Source of the DNA: Tabrizicola piscis
Lineage (GTDB): Bacteria; Pseudomonadota; Alphaproteobacteria; Rhodobacterales; Rhodobacteraceae
Direction of reading: 5' to 3'
Assembly (NCBI RefSeq): GCF_003940805.1
Contig: NZ_CP034328.1
Location: 806,001-870,000, forward strand
Length of the DNA stretch: 64,000 nucleotides
Numbering within the stretch: the first letter of the stretch is position 1; each line of letters opens with the position of its first letter. Positions 28,529 to 37,000 of this stretch are shown piece by piece. A program made the translations under genes and the position numbers. Below the pieces are notes generated by a model. It was not told the origin of the DNA. It saw only the letters and a program-made list of their open reading frames with translations, and searched no databases.

Positions 28529-28626
28529 GTGCCGGGGCCAAGGCCCCGGCACACCCCCTTCACTGGCGCGCGCCGCCGCGCGCGCGGCGGGGGCGCTTCG
28601 CCCCCCGCACCCCCAGAGAGTATTTG
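28529..28626 (+). repeat. Intergenic hairpins and repeat-like GC block
   Basis: A perfect 11-bp inverted repeat (28529-28552, loop AA) is followed by GC alternation (28565-28587) and a second stem GCGGGGGCG/CGCCCCCCGC (around 28587-28607). AGAGAGTATTTGG then follows. The last part looks like an intergenic repeat often seen in Rhodobacteraceae (recalled, not checked). It may reduce transcription from the binding-protein gene into the amidase gene. Confidence 0.55.
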
Positions 28627-28641
28627 GAAAAGAGCAAGCCC

Positions 28642-30063
28642 ATGCTTGAGGCATCCGCCACCGACCTCTCGGCCGCAATCCACGCCCGCAAGATCGCCCC
28701 GTCCGAGGTCATGGCCGCCCATCTGGCACAGGTGGCGGCGCTGAACGGCAGTGTGAACGCGCTGGTATCAACGCGCGACCCTGACGTGCTTTTGGCCGAG
28801 GCGCGGGCGCTGGATGATGTGAAGCCTGCAGGCTGGCTGCATGGGATTCCCTTTGCGGTCAAGGATCTGGTGGCGACGAAGGGTTTACGGACCACCTGGG
28901 GGTCGCCGATCTACGCCGACCATGTGCCTTTGACGGATGATCTGGTTGCCGCCCGGCTTCGCGCGGCGGGGGCGCTGTTCACCGCCAAGACCAATGTGCC
29001 GGAATGGGGCCAGGGGTCGCACAGTTTCAACCCGGTCTTCGGCGTGACGCGCAATCCCTATGACCTGGCACGCAGCGCCGGGGGGTCCTCGGGCGGGGCG
29101 GCGGCGGGGCTGGCGGCACGGATGCTCTGGGTGGCCGACGGGTCCGACATGATGGGATCGCTGCGCAACCCTGCCGCCTTTTGCAACGTCTACGGCTTTC
29201 GTCCGACCTGGGGCCTTGTGCCTGCGGATGCCGAGGGGGACACCCACCTTGCCACCCTGTCGACCGAAGGGCCGATGGCGCGCACGGTCGAGGATCTGGC
29301 GCGGCTGTTGTCTGTGCTTGCGGGCGAAAATCCGCAAGTGCCCTTCCCCCGCGCGGTCCCAGACCTGCTGGCGGGCCTTGACCGGGGCATCAAGGGCCTG
29401 CGCATTGGCTGGCTGGGCGATTGGGGCGGTGCCTACCCGATGGAGCCGGGGATCCTTGACGCCTGTGACGCGGCCCTGAAGCAGATGGAAGAGATGGGTG
29501 CGGTGGTCGAACCGCTGCCACCGCCATTCCCGGCGGAAAAGCTGTGGCACTCCTGGACCACCCTGCGCGCCATGCTGAACGCGGGGGGCAAGCGTGCCCT
29601 GGCCGAGGACCCTGCTAAGCGCGCCCTGACCAAACCCGAGACGATCTGGGAAATCGAGCAGGGGCTGACCCTGTCCGCGCAGGCGGTGCATGAGGCCAGC
29701 GTGATCCGCAGCCGCTGGTACGCCCATGCCGCGCGGCTGTTTGACCGGTTTGATGCCGTGGTCCTGCCTTCGGCGCAGGTCTGGCCCTTCCCCGCCGACT
29801 GGCGCTGGCCGAAAGAGATCAACGGGCAGCCGATGGACACCTATCACCGCTGGATGGAGGTGGTGATCCCCGCCAGCCTGATCGGCCTTCCCGCGCTGTC
29901 CGTTCCGGTGGGATTTGGCGCGCAGGGCCTGCCGATGGGCATGCAGATCATTGGCCGTTCGGGCGATGACGCCGGGGTGCTGGCGATCGGCCAGGCCTGG
30001 CACCGCGCGACGGAATGGCCACAGCAGCGCCCGCCTCTGGCAGGCGGCGACGTTTCGCGCTAG
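28642..30063 (+). CDS. Amidase-signature family hydrolase (downstream copy)
   Basis: This 473-residue amidase has catalytic Lys in PFAVKDLV, and SAGGSSGGAAAGLAARM with the cis-Ser and acyl Ser; DGSDMMGSLRNPAAFC follows. It is clearly distinct from the amidase at 23151. Being the sixth gene in line behind the polyamine-type importer, it probably hydrolyses an imported amide. ATG at 28642 is preferred; a TTG six codons upstream lies in repeat sequence. Confidence 0.88.
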   Translation: MLEASATDLSAAIHARKIAPSEVMAAHLAQVAALNGSVNALVSTRDPDVLLAEARALDDVKPAGWLHGIPFAVKDLVATKGLRTTWGSPIYADHVPLTDDLVAARLRAAGALFTAKTNVPEWGQGSHSFNPVFGVTRNPYDLARSAGGSSGGAAAGLAARMLWVADGSDMMGSLRNPAAFCNVYGFRPTWGLVPADAEGDTHLATLSTEGPMARTVEDLARLLSVLAGENPQVPFPRAVPDLLAGLDRGIKGLRIGWLGDWGGAYPMEPGILDACDAALKQMEEMGAVVEPLPPPFPAEKLWHSWTTLRAMLNAGGKRALAEDPAKRALTKPETIWEIEQGLTLSAQAVHEASVIRSRWYAHAARLFDRFDAVVLPSAQVWPFPADWRWPKEINGQPMDTYHRWMEVVIPASLIGLPALSVPVGFGAQGLPMGMQIIGRSGDDAGVLAIGQAWHRATEWPQQRPPLAGGDVSR

Positions 30064-30088
30064 GCCTGCCCAAGGCAAAGGGGGGATC

Positions 30089-31024
30089 ATGCGGGTTCTC
30101 GTCATCGGTTCCGGGTCCATCGGCCGCAGGCACCACGACAATCTTCAAACGCTTGGCGCGGCCTCGCGGCTGGTGTCGTGGCGCGCGGCCGGGTTGGACG
30201 GTGCGGTTGCCGAGATGGACCAGACCGACGCCGTGGTCATCGCGACGGCCACGGATATCCGCCTGCCCCTGATCGAAGCTGCCGCAGCGCGCGGGTTGCC
30301 AATCTATGTTGAAAAGCCGCTGGCGTTTCGGCCTGCGGAGGTGGAAGCGATTGCCGCCGTTGCTGCGCCGGTGGCGGATCGGTCGATGCTGGGCCTGATG
30401 CTGCGCTATCACCCGGCCGTTCGTGCCCTTGCCGCGGCGGACTTGTCCGACGTGTTCCAGTTTGCGCTGACCATCGGCCATGACGTGACCCAATGGCGCG
30501 AGAACTGGCGGTTTTCCGAAAGCTACGCCGCCCGGGCCGACGGCGGCGGCGTGCTGCTGGACCTGTGTCACGAGCTTGATCTGGCGGTCTGTCTGTTCCC
30601 CGGCTTGCAGGTCACGCGGGTGGAAAGCATCGGCCAGCCGGACTTTCCGGGCGTGGATTTCGCCAGCCGGATTTCGCTGCAAAATCAGGGGTGTGTGGGC
30701 GATGTGTCGATGGACTATCTGACGCCCCGACTGCATCGCCGCACGATCCTGCGGGGGCATGAACGGATGCATGACTTTGACTTTGCCACCCAGACCTATC
30801 AGGTGGTGGAAAGCGAGGGTCCCCGCCAACTGGACTTGCCCCTAGAACGAAACGCGATGTTTCTGGATGCGATGCGCGACTTTCTGGCGCTTGCCGGTGG
30901 GCTGCCGACCTCGGGCAACCCGCTGATCCCGCGCCTTGACCTGTGCCTGCCCTCGGCCCGCCTGGTCGCCTCGGCTTGGGCGGCGCGCGAATTCGTCGGT
31001 GTGATCACGAAGGAGATCCCATGA
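30089..31024 (+). CDS. Gfo/Idh/MocA-type oxidoreductase, nonulosonate module (PtmF-like)
   Basis: This 311-residue dehydrogenase starts MRVLVIGSGSIGRRHHDNL and has the YVEKPLAF motif and GGVLLDLCHELDL. It is followed, with start-stop overlap (ATGA), by a CMP-sugar synthetase and then an SDR. This order matches the Gfo/Idh - cytidylyltransferase - SDR part of legionaminate (ptm) clusters as I recall them. A role in preparing the amino-sugar precursor is therefore inferred, not shown. GGGGGA precedes the ATG. Confidence 0.8.
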   Translation: MRVLVIGSGSIGRRHHDNLQTLGAASRLVSWRAAGLDGAVAEMDQTDAVVIATATDIRLPLIEAAAARGLPIYVEKPLAFRPAEVEAIAAVAAPVADRSMLGLMLRYHPAVRALAAADLSDVFQFALTIGHDVTQWRENWRFSESYAARADGGGVLLDLCHELDLAVCLFPGLQVTRVESIGQPDFPGVDFASRISLQNQGCVGDVSMDYLTPRLHRRTILRGHERMHDFDFATQTYQVVESEGPRQLDLPLERNAMFLDAMRDFLALAGGLPTSGNPLIPRLDLCLPSARLVASAWAAREFVGVITKEIP

Positions 31025-31713
31025 TCCTTGGGCATATCGGTGCGCGCAAAGGCTCCAAAGGCGTGCCGCGCAAGAACTTCCGGATCATCCATGGCAAACC
31101 GCTGATCGACTGGTCGCTGGACCAGTTGTTTGCGCATCCGCAGGTGGACGCAGTGGTCGTGTCGACCGATGACGAAGAAATCTACGATCATGCGGTGGCC
31201 AAGGGTGCCCTGAAAATCGGGCTGCGGCCGGCGCATCTTGCGACCGATACCGCAGGAAAGTGGGGCGTCTGGCAGCATGCGCTGGAGGCTTCAGAGGCGC
31301 TGATCGGGCCAGTCTCGGCCTTCCTTGACCTTGATTGCACGTCCCCCCTGCGCCTGCCCGAGGATATCTCGGCGGCTTTGCAGCTTTACAATATCGAACA
31401 TCCAGACCTCGTGATGAGCTGTTGTGAGGCCCGAAAGAATCCATATTTCAACCTTGTGGAGCCTGATGCCAGTGGGGCGCTGCATGTGTCAAAGCCCTTG
31501 CCCGGGGGCGTGGTCGCGCGGCAGCAGGCTCCGGTTGTCTACGAACACGCGGCGTCGACCTATGTCGTGTCGCCCGCCTATCTGAAGCGGGCGGGCGGGC
31601 TGTGGGCGGGGCGTGTGATCCCCTACCTGATGCCGCCGGAACGCTGCGTCGACATCGACACGCCGTTCGATTTCCGCCTTGTCGAATTTCTCATGCAGGA
31701 GGCCAACCCGTGA
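31021..31713 (+). CDS. Acylneuraminate (nonulosonate) cytidylyltransferase
   Basis: This 230-residue CMP-sugar synthetase has the N-terminal P-loop-like motif ARKGSKGVPRKN and DAVVVSTDDEEI. The metal-site region LDLDCTSPLR and the C-terminal DIDTPFDF complete it. It activates a nonulosonic acid (sialic, legionaminic or relative) with CTP for transfer to a surface glycan. It is coupled to its neighbours by overlaps on both sides. The specific sugar cannot be told from sequence. Confidence 0.9.
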   Translation: MILGHIGARKGSKGVPRKNFRIIHGKPLIDWSLDQLFAHPQVDAVVVSTDDEEIYDHAVAKGALKIGLRPAHLATDTAGKWGVWQHALEASEALIGPVSAFLDLDCTSPLRLPEDISAALQLYNIEHPDLVMSCCEARKNPYFNLVEPDASGALHVSKPLPGGVVARQQAPVVYEHAASTYVVSPAYLKRAGGLWAGRVIPYLMPPERCVDIDTPFDFRLVEFLMQEANP

Positions 31714-32501
31714 CTGACCAGTTGAAGGGACGTACCGTCTTCATCACCGGATCCGGGGGGGTGCTGGGGTCGACCTATGTCCGCCGGATGCTGGCCGAGG
31801 GCGCGCGGGTGATCGGGTCGGACCTTCCCGGCCACCGGGCCGACGCGCTGGTCGAGGCGCATGGGGCGAACGACCGCTTTCGGTTCTATCCGCTGGATGT
31901 GGCGAGCGAAGATGAAGTGACCGCGATCTTCCAGCGCATCCTGAAGGATGGGTGGGAGCCGAATGTGGTGCTGAACAACGCGGCCATCACGGGTGAGCTG
32001 TTGATGGGGGCGGGGCAGGCGTTTCCGGACTTTGCCGACCTGAAGGTCAGCGACTGGGAGAAGACGCTGCGGACCAACCTGACGGGGCCGTTCATGGTGG
32101 CGCGGCAGATGGACCGGGACATTGTGGGCAAGTGGCCCTGCACGCTGATCAACGTGGCCAGCATGTACGCGCTGAATGGGGCGCATCATCGGATTTATGA
32201 GGGGATGCCGTTCAAGAATTTCTCGGCCTACGGGGTGACGAAGGCGGGGATCCATGGGTTGACGGTCTGGCTGGCGGGGTATTGGGCGGCGCGGGGGGCG
32301 ACGGTGAACACCATCGCGCCGGGGGCGGTGTTCAACAACCACTCGGAGGAGTTTCAGCGGCGGGTGGGGGAATTGATCATGCTGGACCGGATGGCAAAGC
32401 CGGACGAGATTGCCGATGTCATGCTGTTTCTGGCAAGCGCGCAGGCGGGGTATATGACCGGGCAGATGGTCAATGTGGATGGGGGTTTCAGCGGCTGGTG
32501 A
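31710..32501 (+). CDS. Short-chain dehydrogenase of the nonulosonate module (PtmA-like)
   Basis: This 263-residue classical SDR has the cofactor motif TGSGGVLGS, NNAAITG, the catalytic Ser in NVASMYAL and Tyr/Lys in SAYGVTKAG. GTG at 31710 is the start: AGGAGG lies seven bases before it, and it overlaps the previous stop (GTGA). The context suggests action on the sugar precursor of a CMP-nonulosonate. The last third of the gene is unusually rich in G. Confidence 0.85.
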   Translation: MTDQLKGRTVFITGSGGVLGSTYVRRMLAEGARVIGSDLPGHRADALVEAHGANDRFRFYPLDVASEDEVTAIFQRILKDGWEPNVVLNNAAITGELLMGAGQAFPDFADLKVSDWEKTLRTNLTGPFMVARQMDRDIVGKWPCTLINVASMYALNGAHHRIYEGMPFKNFSAYGVTKAGIHGLTVWLAGYWAARGATVNTIAPGAVFNNHSEEFQRRVGELIMLDRMAKPDEIADVMLFLASAQAGYMTGQMVNVDGGFSGW

Positions 32502-32506
32502 GGGGG

Positions 32507-32560
32507 TGTCCCGGGCAGGGACAGGTCTTGCAATCAGGTAGTTTCAATGACTTGGCCAAA
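32507..32560 (-). repeat. Second copy of the TGTCCC/GGGACA dispersed element
   Basis: TGTCCC-GGGCA-GGGACA (32507-32523) is followed, on the - strand reading, by TCATTGAAACTACC upstream of it (about 32534-32547). This mirrors the element at 5277-5320. It lies in the short gap between the convergent SDR and Kdo-transferase genes. A further inverted repeat TTGGCCAAA (32552-32560) / TTTGGCCAA (32582-32590) overlaps the transferase stop and may help termination. Confidence 0.5.
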
Positions 32561-32576
32561 GCCATTAACCCGGCCT

Positions 32577-33899
32577 TCACTTTTGGCCAAGGCGGGCGTC
32601 GAGGGCTTGCAGCGTCTTGAGCGCAGCCCCCGAATGGGCGGTGAAGAAGCTTGAGATGGCCTGCGCATCGGGGCCGGGCCAGTCGGTCAAAGCGGCGGTC
32701 AGGGCGGCGGGGGTTTCCACTCGGAGGCAGACGCCAGCGGCAATCGCCTCGACCGCCGGGTATTCGATGGTGTGGATTTCGGGGCCGACGATCACCGGCC
32801 GCTTCAGCGCCAGCGGTTCGATGATGTTGTGTGCGCCGTGGGGGGTGAAGCCGCCGCCGGTGACCACGCGGTCGGAGAGGGCGATGTAGAAATACATCTC
32901 ACCCAAGGAGTCACCCAGAAGGATGTCGGCCTTTGGCGGTGGCCCGCCACCCCCATCCCCGCCCCAGGAGGGCGAGGGGAGGTGCCTGAGGCCCAGCGCT
33001 GCATCAAGGGCCTGACTGCGGCGGATCGTGTTCAGGCCGCGCGTGGCAAGGAGTTCGGCCACCTCGTCAAAGCGTTCGGGCTTCCGCGGGACGTAGACCA
33101 CGAAAGGGTGTGAGGGGTGGTTGAGAGCAGCGGTGATGGCATCGAGATAGAGCGCATCCTCGCCTTCCACTGCCGAGGCGAAGGTGATGACGGGACGATC
33201 CCCTGACAGCGCGGGGCGAAGCGCCGTTGCGGCGGCGATCTGGGCGGGGGGGACGGGTTGGTCAAAGCGCAGCTCACCCGTCACGGTGATGTTCGGGACA
33301 CCGACCGAGGCGAAGCGCTGCGCTTGGAGGTCGGATTTGACGAAGGCCCCGGCGTAGCCCTGCATCAACTTGTGACGCAAGGTGAAGCGCGCGTCGCGGG
33401 CCATTGATTTCGTTGGATATTGGGCGTTGCACATGAAAAGCGGCACGCCTGCCCCTTTGGCGGCGAAGATCATGCGGGGCCAAATCTCGATCTCCATCAC
33501 CAGTCCGGCGCGGGGGCGGAAGGCGCGGAAGAAGCCCGCGTAGGCCCAGGACGTTTCAAACGGCACCCAGACGGCGGCAAGGCGCCCGGCGGCGATGTCG
33601 GGGGCAAAGACGCGGAGCGCCTCACGCCGGCCAGCGGGGGTGAAATGGGTCGTGACAACCGTTTCGCCCCGGTCGAGCAGCGCCCGGATCAGGGGGACGG
33701 CAGAGCGCACTTCGCCAAGACTGACAGCATGCACCCAGATGGCGCCACGCAGGCGCTGGGGGTAGCGGCCAAAGCGTTCGGCAAGGCGCTGGGAATAGAG
33801 CGGGTCTTTGCGGCCCCGGCGCCAGAGGTAGATCAGCACGACGGGCAGCCCAAGGTGCCAGAGGAGCGACCAGAGGCGGAGAAAGACCCAAAGCCTCAT
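32577..33899 (-). CDS. waaA: 3-deoxy-D-manno-octulosonate transferase with embedded repeat
   Basis: This 440-residue GT30 enzyme has an N-terminal membrane-proximal helix, IWVHAVSLGEVRSAVPLI, FMCNAQYPTKS and the CMP-sugar site GDSLGEMYFYIALSDRVV; IIEPLALKRPVIVG follows. It transfers Kdo (or a related CMP-activated acid) to lipid A precursor. Between residues about 304 and 322 there is an extra HLPSPSWGGDGGGGPPPK segment, encoded by a palindromic repeat like that at 3220-3366. Its ATG overlaps the stop of the second transferase gene (ATGA). Confidence 0.88.
   Translation of the reverse strand: MRLWVFLRLWSLLWHLGLPVVLIYLWRRGRKDPLYSQRLAERFGRYPQRLRGAIWVHAVSLGEVRSAVPLIRALLDRGETVVTTHFTPAGRREALRVFAPDIAAGRLAAVWVPFETSWAYAGFFRAFRPRAGLVMEIEIWPRMIFAAKGAGVPLFMCNAQYPTKSMARDARFTLRHKLMQGYAGAFVKSDLQAQRFASVGVPNITVTGELRFDQPVPPAQIAAATALRPALSGDRPVITFASAVEGEDALYLDAITAALNHPSHPFVVYVPRKPERFDEVAELLATRGLNTIRRSQALDAALGLRHLPSPSWGGDGGGGPPPKADILLGDSLGEMYFYIALSDRVVTGGGFTPHGAHNIIEPLALKRPVIVGPEIHTIEYPAVEAIAAGVCLRVETPAALTAALTDWPGPDAQAISSFFTAHSGAALKTLQALDARLGQK
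32934..32987 (-). repeat. Palindromic repeat inserted in frame in waaA
   Basis: This roughly 54-bp C/G-rich block (CCACCCCCATCCCCGCCCCA and GAGGGCGAGGGGAGGTGCC) is similar in order and sequence to the arms of the inverted repeat at 3220-3366, including the GGAGGTGCC end. It keeps the reading frame open and adds about 18 Pro/Gly/Ser/Trp residues to the Kdo transferase. Confidence 0.75.
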
Positions 33900-35149
33900 G
33901 CCAGCCCCGCAAGGCCAAGGAGTTCAGCGGCTAGGGGCGCAATGGAACCCTGCGCGCTGTCGGACAGCGCCTTGGCGCGGGAGGCCATGGCGCTGTGGTC
34001 ATCCCCAAAGGCGGAGGCGAGCGCTTCGGGCGTGATCGAAAGCGCCCCCCCTGCCCCATGCAAGGCGGCAAAATCGGCGGCGAAATTGGCGATGCGGGGA
34101 CCATGCAGGATGGCAGAGCCAAGGGCGGCGGGTTCCCACGGGTTGTGGCCTTCAGTCGCGCCAAAGGTGCCGCCGATGATCGTCACGGGGCAAAGGCGGA
34201 ACCAAAGCCCCATCTCGCCAAAGGTGTCGACGACCCAGACATCCTTGTCCGGCCCCTCACCCAAGCTGCGGCGGGTGGCGGAAAGGCCGTGGTCATGGAC
34301 CATGCCGACGATTTCGGCCCCCCGGTGCGGATCGCGTGGGGCAATGAGGAGGAGCGGCTTGTGCTGGGCCAACTTCAGGGCGGTCAGGGCCACAAGCTCA
34401 TCCTCCGGGTGGGAGGAGGCGAGAAGCACAGGTTGGCGGCCTGCAAGCTGGGCGCGGGTGTCCCGCAGGGCCTGAGGGTCGGCAGCAAGCGGCGGCGCGG
34501 CGGCCTTGAGCGACCCGGTGGTGCGGACCCCTTTGGTGCCAAGGCCTTGCAGGTTCTGGGCCGTCGCACTGTCCTGCGCGGTGACAAGCTGAAACCGGGC
34601 GAAAAGATCGGCAAACAACCCGCGCCAGCGATAGCGGCGGGCGAAGGCGTCGGCGTTCATGCGCGCATTCACCAGCGCAAGCGGGATGCCGCGGGCATCG
34701 GTCGCCGCAACGGCACCGGGCCAAAGGTCCTGTTCCGCCCAGATCGACAGCGCAGGGCGCCAGTGGTCAAGGAAACGGGTCAGGTAGCCGGGCGCATCGA
34801 GGGGCAGGAATTGGTGGCGGGTTTTCGGCGGCAGGTTCTGGGCGAAAACCTGAGCCGAGGCGCGGGTGGTGGAGGTCACAAGGAAGTTTGCCTGCGGGGC
34901 CTGTGCCGCAAGTTCGGCAATCAGGCCGCGCAGCGCCAGAGTTTCGCCAAGACCCACGGCGTGACACCAGATCAGCGGGCCATTCGGGCGGGGTTGGCTG
35001 GCCTCGCCCAGTTTCTCGCGCCAGCGGTCGGGGTCGTCCTTGCCCTTGGCAAGGCGGCGTTTCAGGACGGCGGGCGCGACAAGCGGGATCGCGCGAGAGG
35101 CGATGAGATAGGCCCGAAGCTGGGGCCCCGGGGCCTTAGGCAAGGTCAC
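33896..35149 (-). CDS. Second Kdo-transferase-like glycosyltransferase (GT30)
   Basis: This 417-residue paralogue of WaaA has the family blocks PLIWCHAVGLGETLALRGLI, SIWAEQDLWP and ALVNARM; GGTFGATEGHNPWEPAALG follows in the C-terminal domain. It diverges from the adjacent waaA: the acidic WAEQDLWP replaces EIEIWPRM. Its acceptor or CMP-sugar donor may differ. GTG at 35149 overlaps the neuC end by 14 bases; the longer frame upstream is antisense-like. It forms an operon neuC - this gene - waaA. Confidence 0.83.
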   Translation of the reverse strand: MTLPKAPGPQLRAYLIASRAIPLVAPAVLKRRLAKGKDDPDRWREKLGEASQPRPNGPLIWCHAVGLGETLALRGLIAELAAQAPQANFLVTSTTRASAQVFAQNLPPKTRHQFLPLDAPGYLTRFLDHWRPALSIWAEQDLWPGAVAATDARGIPLALVNARMNADAFARRYRWRGLFADLFARFQLVTAQDSATAQNLQGLGTKGVRTTGSLKAAAPPLAADPQALRDTRAQLAGRQPVLLASSHPEDELVALTALKLAQHKPLLLIAPRDPHRGAEIVGMVHDHGLSATRRSLGEGPDKDVWVVDTFGEMGLWFRLCPVTIIGGTFGATEGHNPWEPAALGSAILHGPRIANFAADFAALHGAGGALSITPEALASAFGDDHSAMASRAKALSDSAQGSIAPLAAELLGLAGLA

Positions 35150-36257
35150 GGAAGGCCTTTTGCAGGCTGAGCGTCCAGAATTCCGGGCGGGCGAGGACCT
35201 CGACAAAGCGCTCGGCCGCGGTGCCCTGGCCGAAACCTTCATGTGGCGTGGCCTGCCGGCCCCAGTGGGTTTGCAGGAATTGCCGGATCGCCGGACGATC
35301 CGCAGCCTCGCAGGCGGTGACGGACGGGGCGTCTGAGCGGTTGGTCTGGCGGGTGCCGATGTCAAGGGAAGGCAGGCCAAGGAACGGCGCCTCACGCACC
35401 CCGGCGGAGGAGTTGCCGACCATGCAGGCGGCGTTCTTCATCAGTTCCGAGAAATGCGCGAAGCGCATGGAGGGGAGGATGCGGAAGCGGTCCTGCGGCA
35501 GGGTGTCAAGCGTGGCGAAGATCTGCGCCGAGCCGGGGTCGTTGTTCGGGGCGATGACGACGAAGTTGCGGCCACTGTCGGCAAGGGCGCCGAACAGCGC
35601 GGTGGCCTGCGCGCCGATGGTGGCCTGTTCGCTGGTCACGGGGTGGAAGGCCACGATGCCGTAGTCGGTGAACGGGATGGCATAGCGGGTGCGCACATCC
35701 TCCAGCGTCACCCCCGAGGGGCGGGCATGAAAATCAAGCTCGGGCGAGCCGATGGTGTGGATCGTCTCGGCCGGTTCGCCAAGGGCCATGACACGGCGGG
35801 CGGCGGCGTCGGAGGACACGAAGTGATGGGTGCAGAGCTTGGTGTTGCAGTGGCGAAAGACCTCATCAATGGTGCCCGACACCTCCCCCCCCTCGACATG
35901 GGCGGAGCGGATGTAGTTGGTCGCGGCGACAAGGGCCCCGGCAAGCGCCTCGATCCGATCGCCGTGCAGGACGATGAGATCGGGCCGGTTGGCGGTGGCG
36001 AAGGCGGAAAAGCCGGTGATCGTCTGGGCAAGGACAAGGTCCTGCGGTTGGCCTTCGGTCTGGTTGGCACATTCGTGGGTGGTGACACCGGGCATCCGGC
36101 GCACCTCGTTCCGGGTCAGGCCATAGCGGTCCATCATGTGCATGCCGGTGACGTAGAAAGTGATCCGGTGCCCGGCATCGCGGGCGGCGGCGGCAAGGGG
36201 TTCGAGCTTGCCAAAGTCGGCGCGCGTCCCGGTGAGGAAAAGCAGATGGCGGGTCAT
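35136..36257 (-). CDS. neuC: Hydrolysing UDP-GlcNAc 2-epimerase (NeuC/LegG type)
   Basis: This 373-residue enzyme begins MTRHLLFLTGTRADFGKLEP, diagnostic for NeuC-type epimerases. VLHGDRIEALAGAL, HVEGGEVSGTIDEVFRH and GNSSAGVREAP follow. The family converts a UDP-HexNAc to the free 2-epimer (ManNAc or the diacetamido form), the entry step to sialic or legionaminic acid. Its presence next to the CMP-nonulosonate module is coherent. The condensing synthase (NeuB/LegI) is absent from the window. The start at 36257 is the family N terminus. Confidence 0.87.
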   Translation of the reverse strand: MTRHLLFLTGTRADFGKLEPLAAAARDAGHRITFYVTGMHMMDRYGLTRNEVRRMPGVTTHECANQTEGQPQDLVLAQTITGFSAFATANRPDLIVLHGDRIEALAGALVAATNYIRSAHVEGGEVSGTIDEVFRHCNTKLCTHHFVSSDAAARRVMALGEPAETIHTIGSPELDFHARPSGVTLEDVRTRYAIPFTDYGIVAFHPVTSEQATIGAQATALFGALADSGRNFVVIAPNNDPGSAQIFATLDTLPQDRFRILPSMRFAHFSELMKNAACMVGNSSAGVREAPFLGLPSLDIGTRQTNRSDAPSVTACEAADRPAIRQFLQTHWGRQATPHEGFGQGTAAERFVEVLARPEFWTLSLQKAFRDLA

Positions 36258-36542
36258 GCGGGGGCCTTGGTCCTTGGCGGCGCGGTACGGGGACGGACTT
36301 GGGCTTATGGCCAGAAAGCGCCGGTTTGTCCAGTTGCGCCACAGGGCTGGGCGAGGGTCCGCCCTCGCTGGGCTACGGCTGTGCGCGGCCCCGGTCGGCC
36401 TTTTGCAGGCACCCAGGCTGCCGGGCTGCTCGGGTGGACGGCCACCCTGCCCCGCCAGACAGTCCAAAGCCGAAACGCCTTGACAGAAATGCCACCCGTT
36501 CGCTCTTGCATAAACTGGCCGGTCTTGGCAGAAGGGCGCGAC
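36258..36542. promoter_or_regulatory. Divergent spacer between neuC and tRNA-Ser
   Basis: This 285-bp spacer holds no supported gene. TTGACA at 36480-36485 is a good -35-like hexamer 58 bp upstream of the tRNA, but no -10 at normal spacing is evident; CATAAA at 36509-36514 is too far away. The neuC promoter must read leftwards from the same region. Confidence 0.3.
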
Positions 36543-36632
36543 GGACAGTTGGCCGAGTGGTCGAAGGCGCACGCCTGGAAAGTGTGTAGGCGGGGAACCG
36601 TCTCGAGGGTTCGAATCCCTCACTGTCCGCCA
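36543..36632 (+). tRNA. tRNA-Ser(GGA)
   Basis: The 90-nt tRNA has acceptor arms GGACAGT and ACTGTCC, discriminator G and an encoded CCA. The anticodon stem CACGC/GTGTG encloses loop CTGGAAA with anticodon GGA. A long variable arm (type II tRNA) and the T-arm GAGGGTTCGAATCCCTC fit serine. The region downstream to about 40630 is rich in mobile-element remains, as expected for a tRNA used as an integration site. Confidence 0.95.
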
Positions 36633-37000
36633 TTACCCATTGATATCTATGCTATTTCCGTTCTGGCAGGCCTTTACCCCAAGTAACCGCAGGTTACGGC
36701 GGTTTACCTGCAGGAAAGACGCCCCTCCTTCCTTCTTTTGCCTGCAAACGCGCCTCTCGTCTCCGTGGCCGGGGCGTCTCGTTCGGTGTGCCCACGCTCA
36801 AAGAACAGGGAATTATCAGGGAGTTTCGGTCTTTCCAGAGCCAGTTTGGCGATCATGCGCCTCAAATCTACGCGCGTTTTCAGCGGGTTACGGGCGAAGT
36901 CCCTGCTCGACAGGAACAGGGAAGGCACGAATTCCGGCCCTACGGCCCGATCCTCAAGGCAGACGCCGCAGTCGATGACGATGCCGCGGCTCTCGCCGGA
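36633..37000. other. Spacer after tRNA-Ser, no supported gene
   Basis: About 370 bp follow the tRNA. Short open frames exist on both strands but none has recognisable protein character. I see no obvious repeat of the tRNA 3' end within the next kilobases, so attachment-site ends are not identified. Confidence 0.4.

Noticed and set aside
36480..36514. A sigma-70 promoter for tRNA-Ser (TTGACA ... CATAAA)
   Set aside because: The 23-bp spacing is too long for a normal promoter; only the TTGACA-like hexamer is noted.
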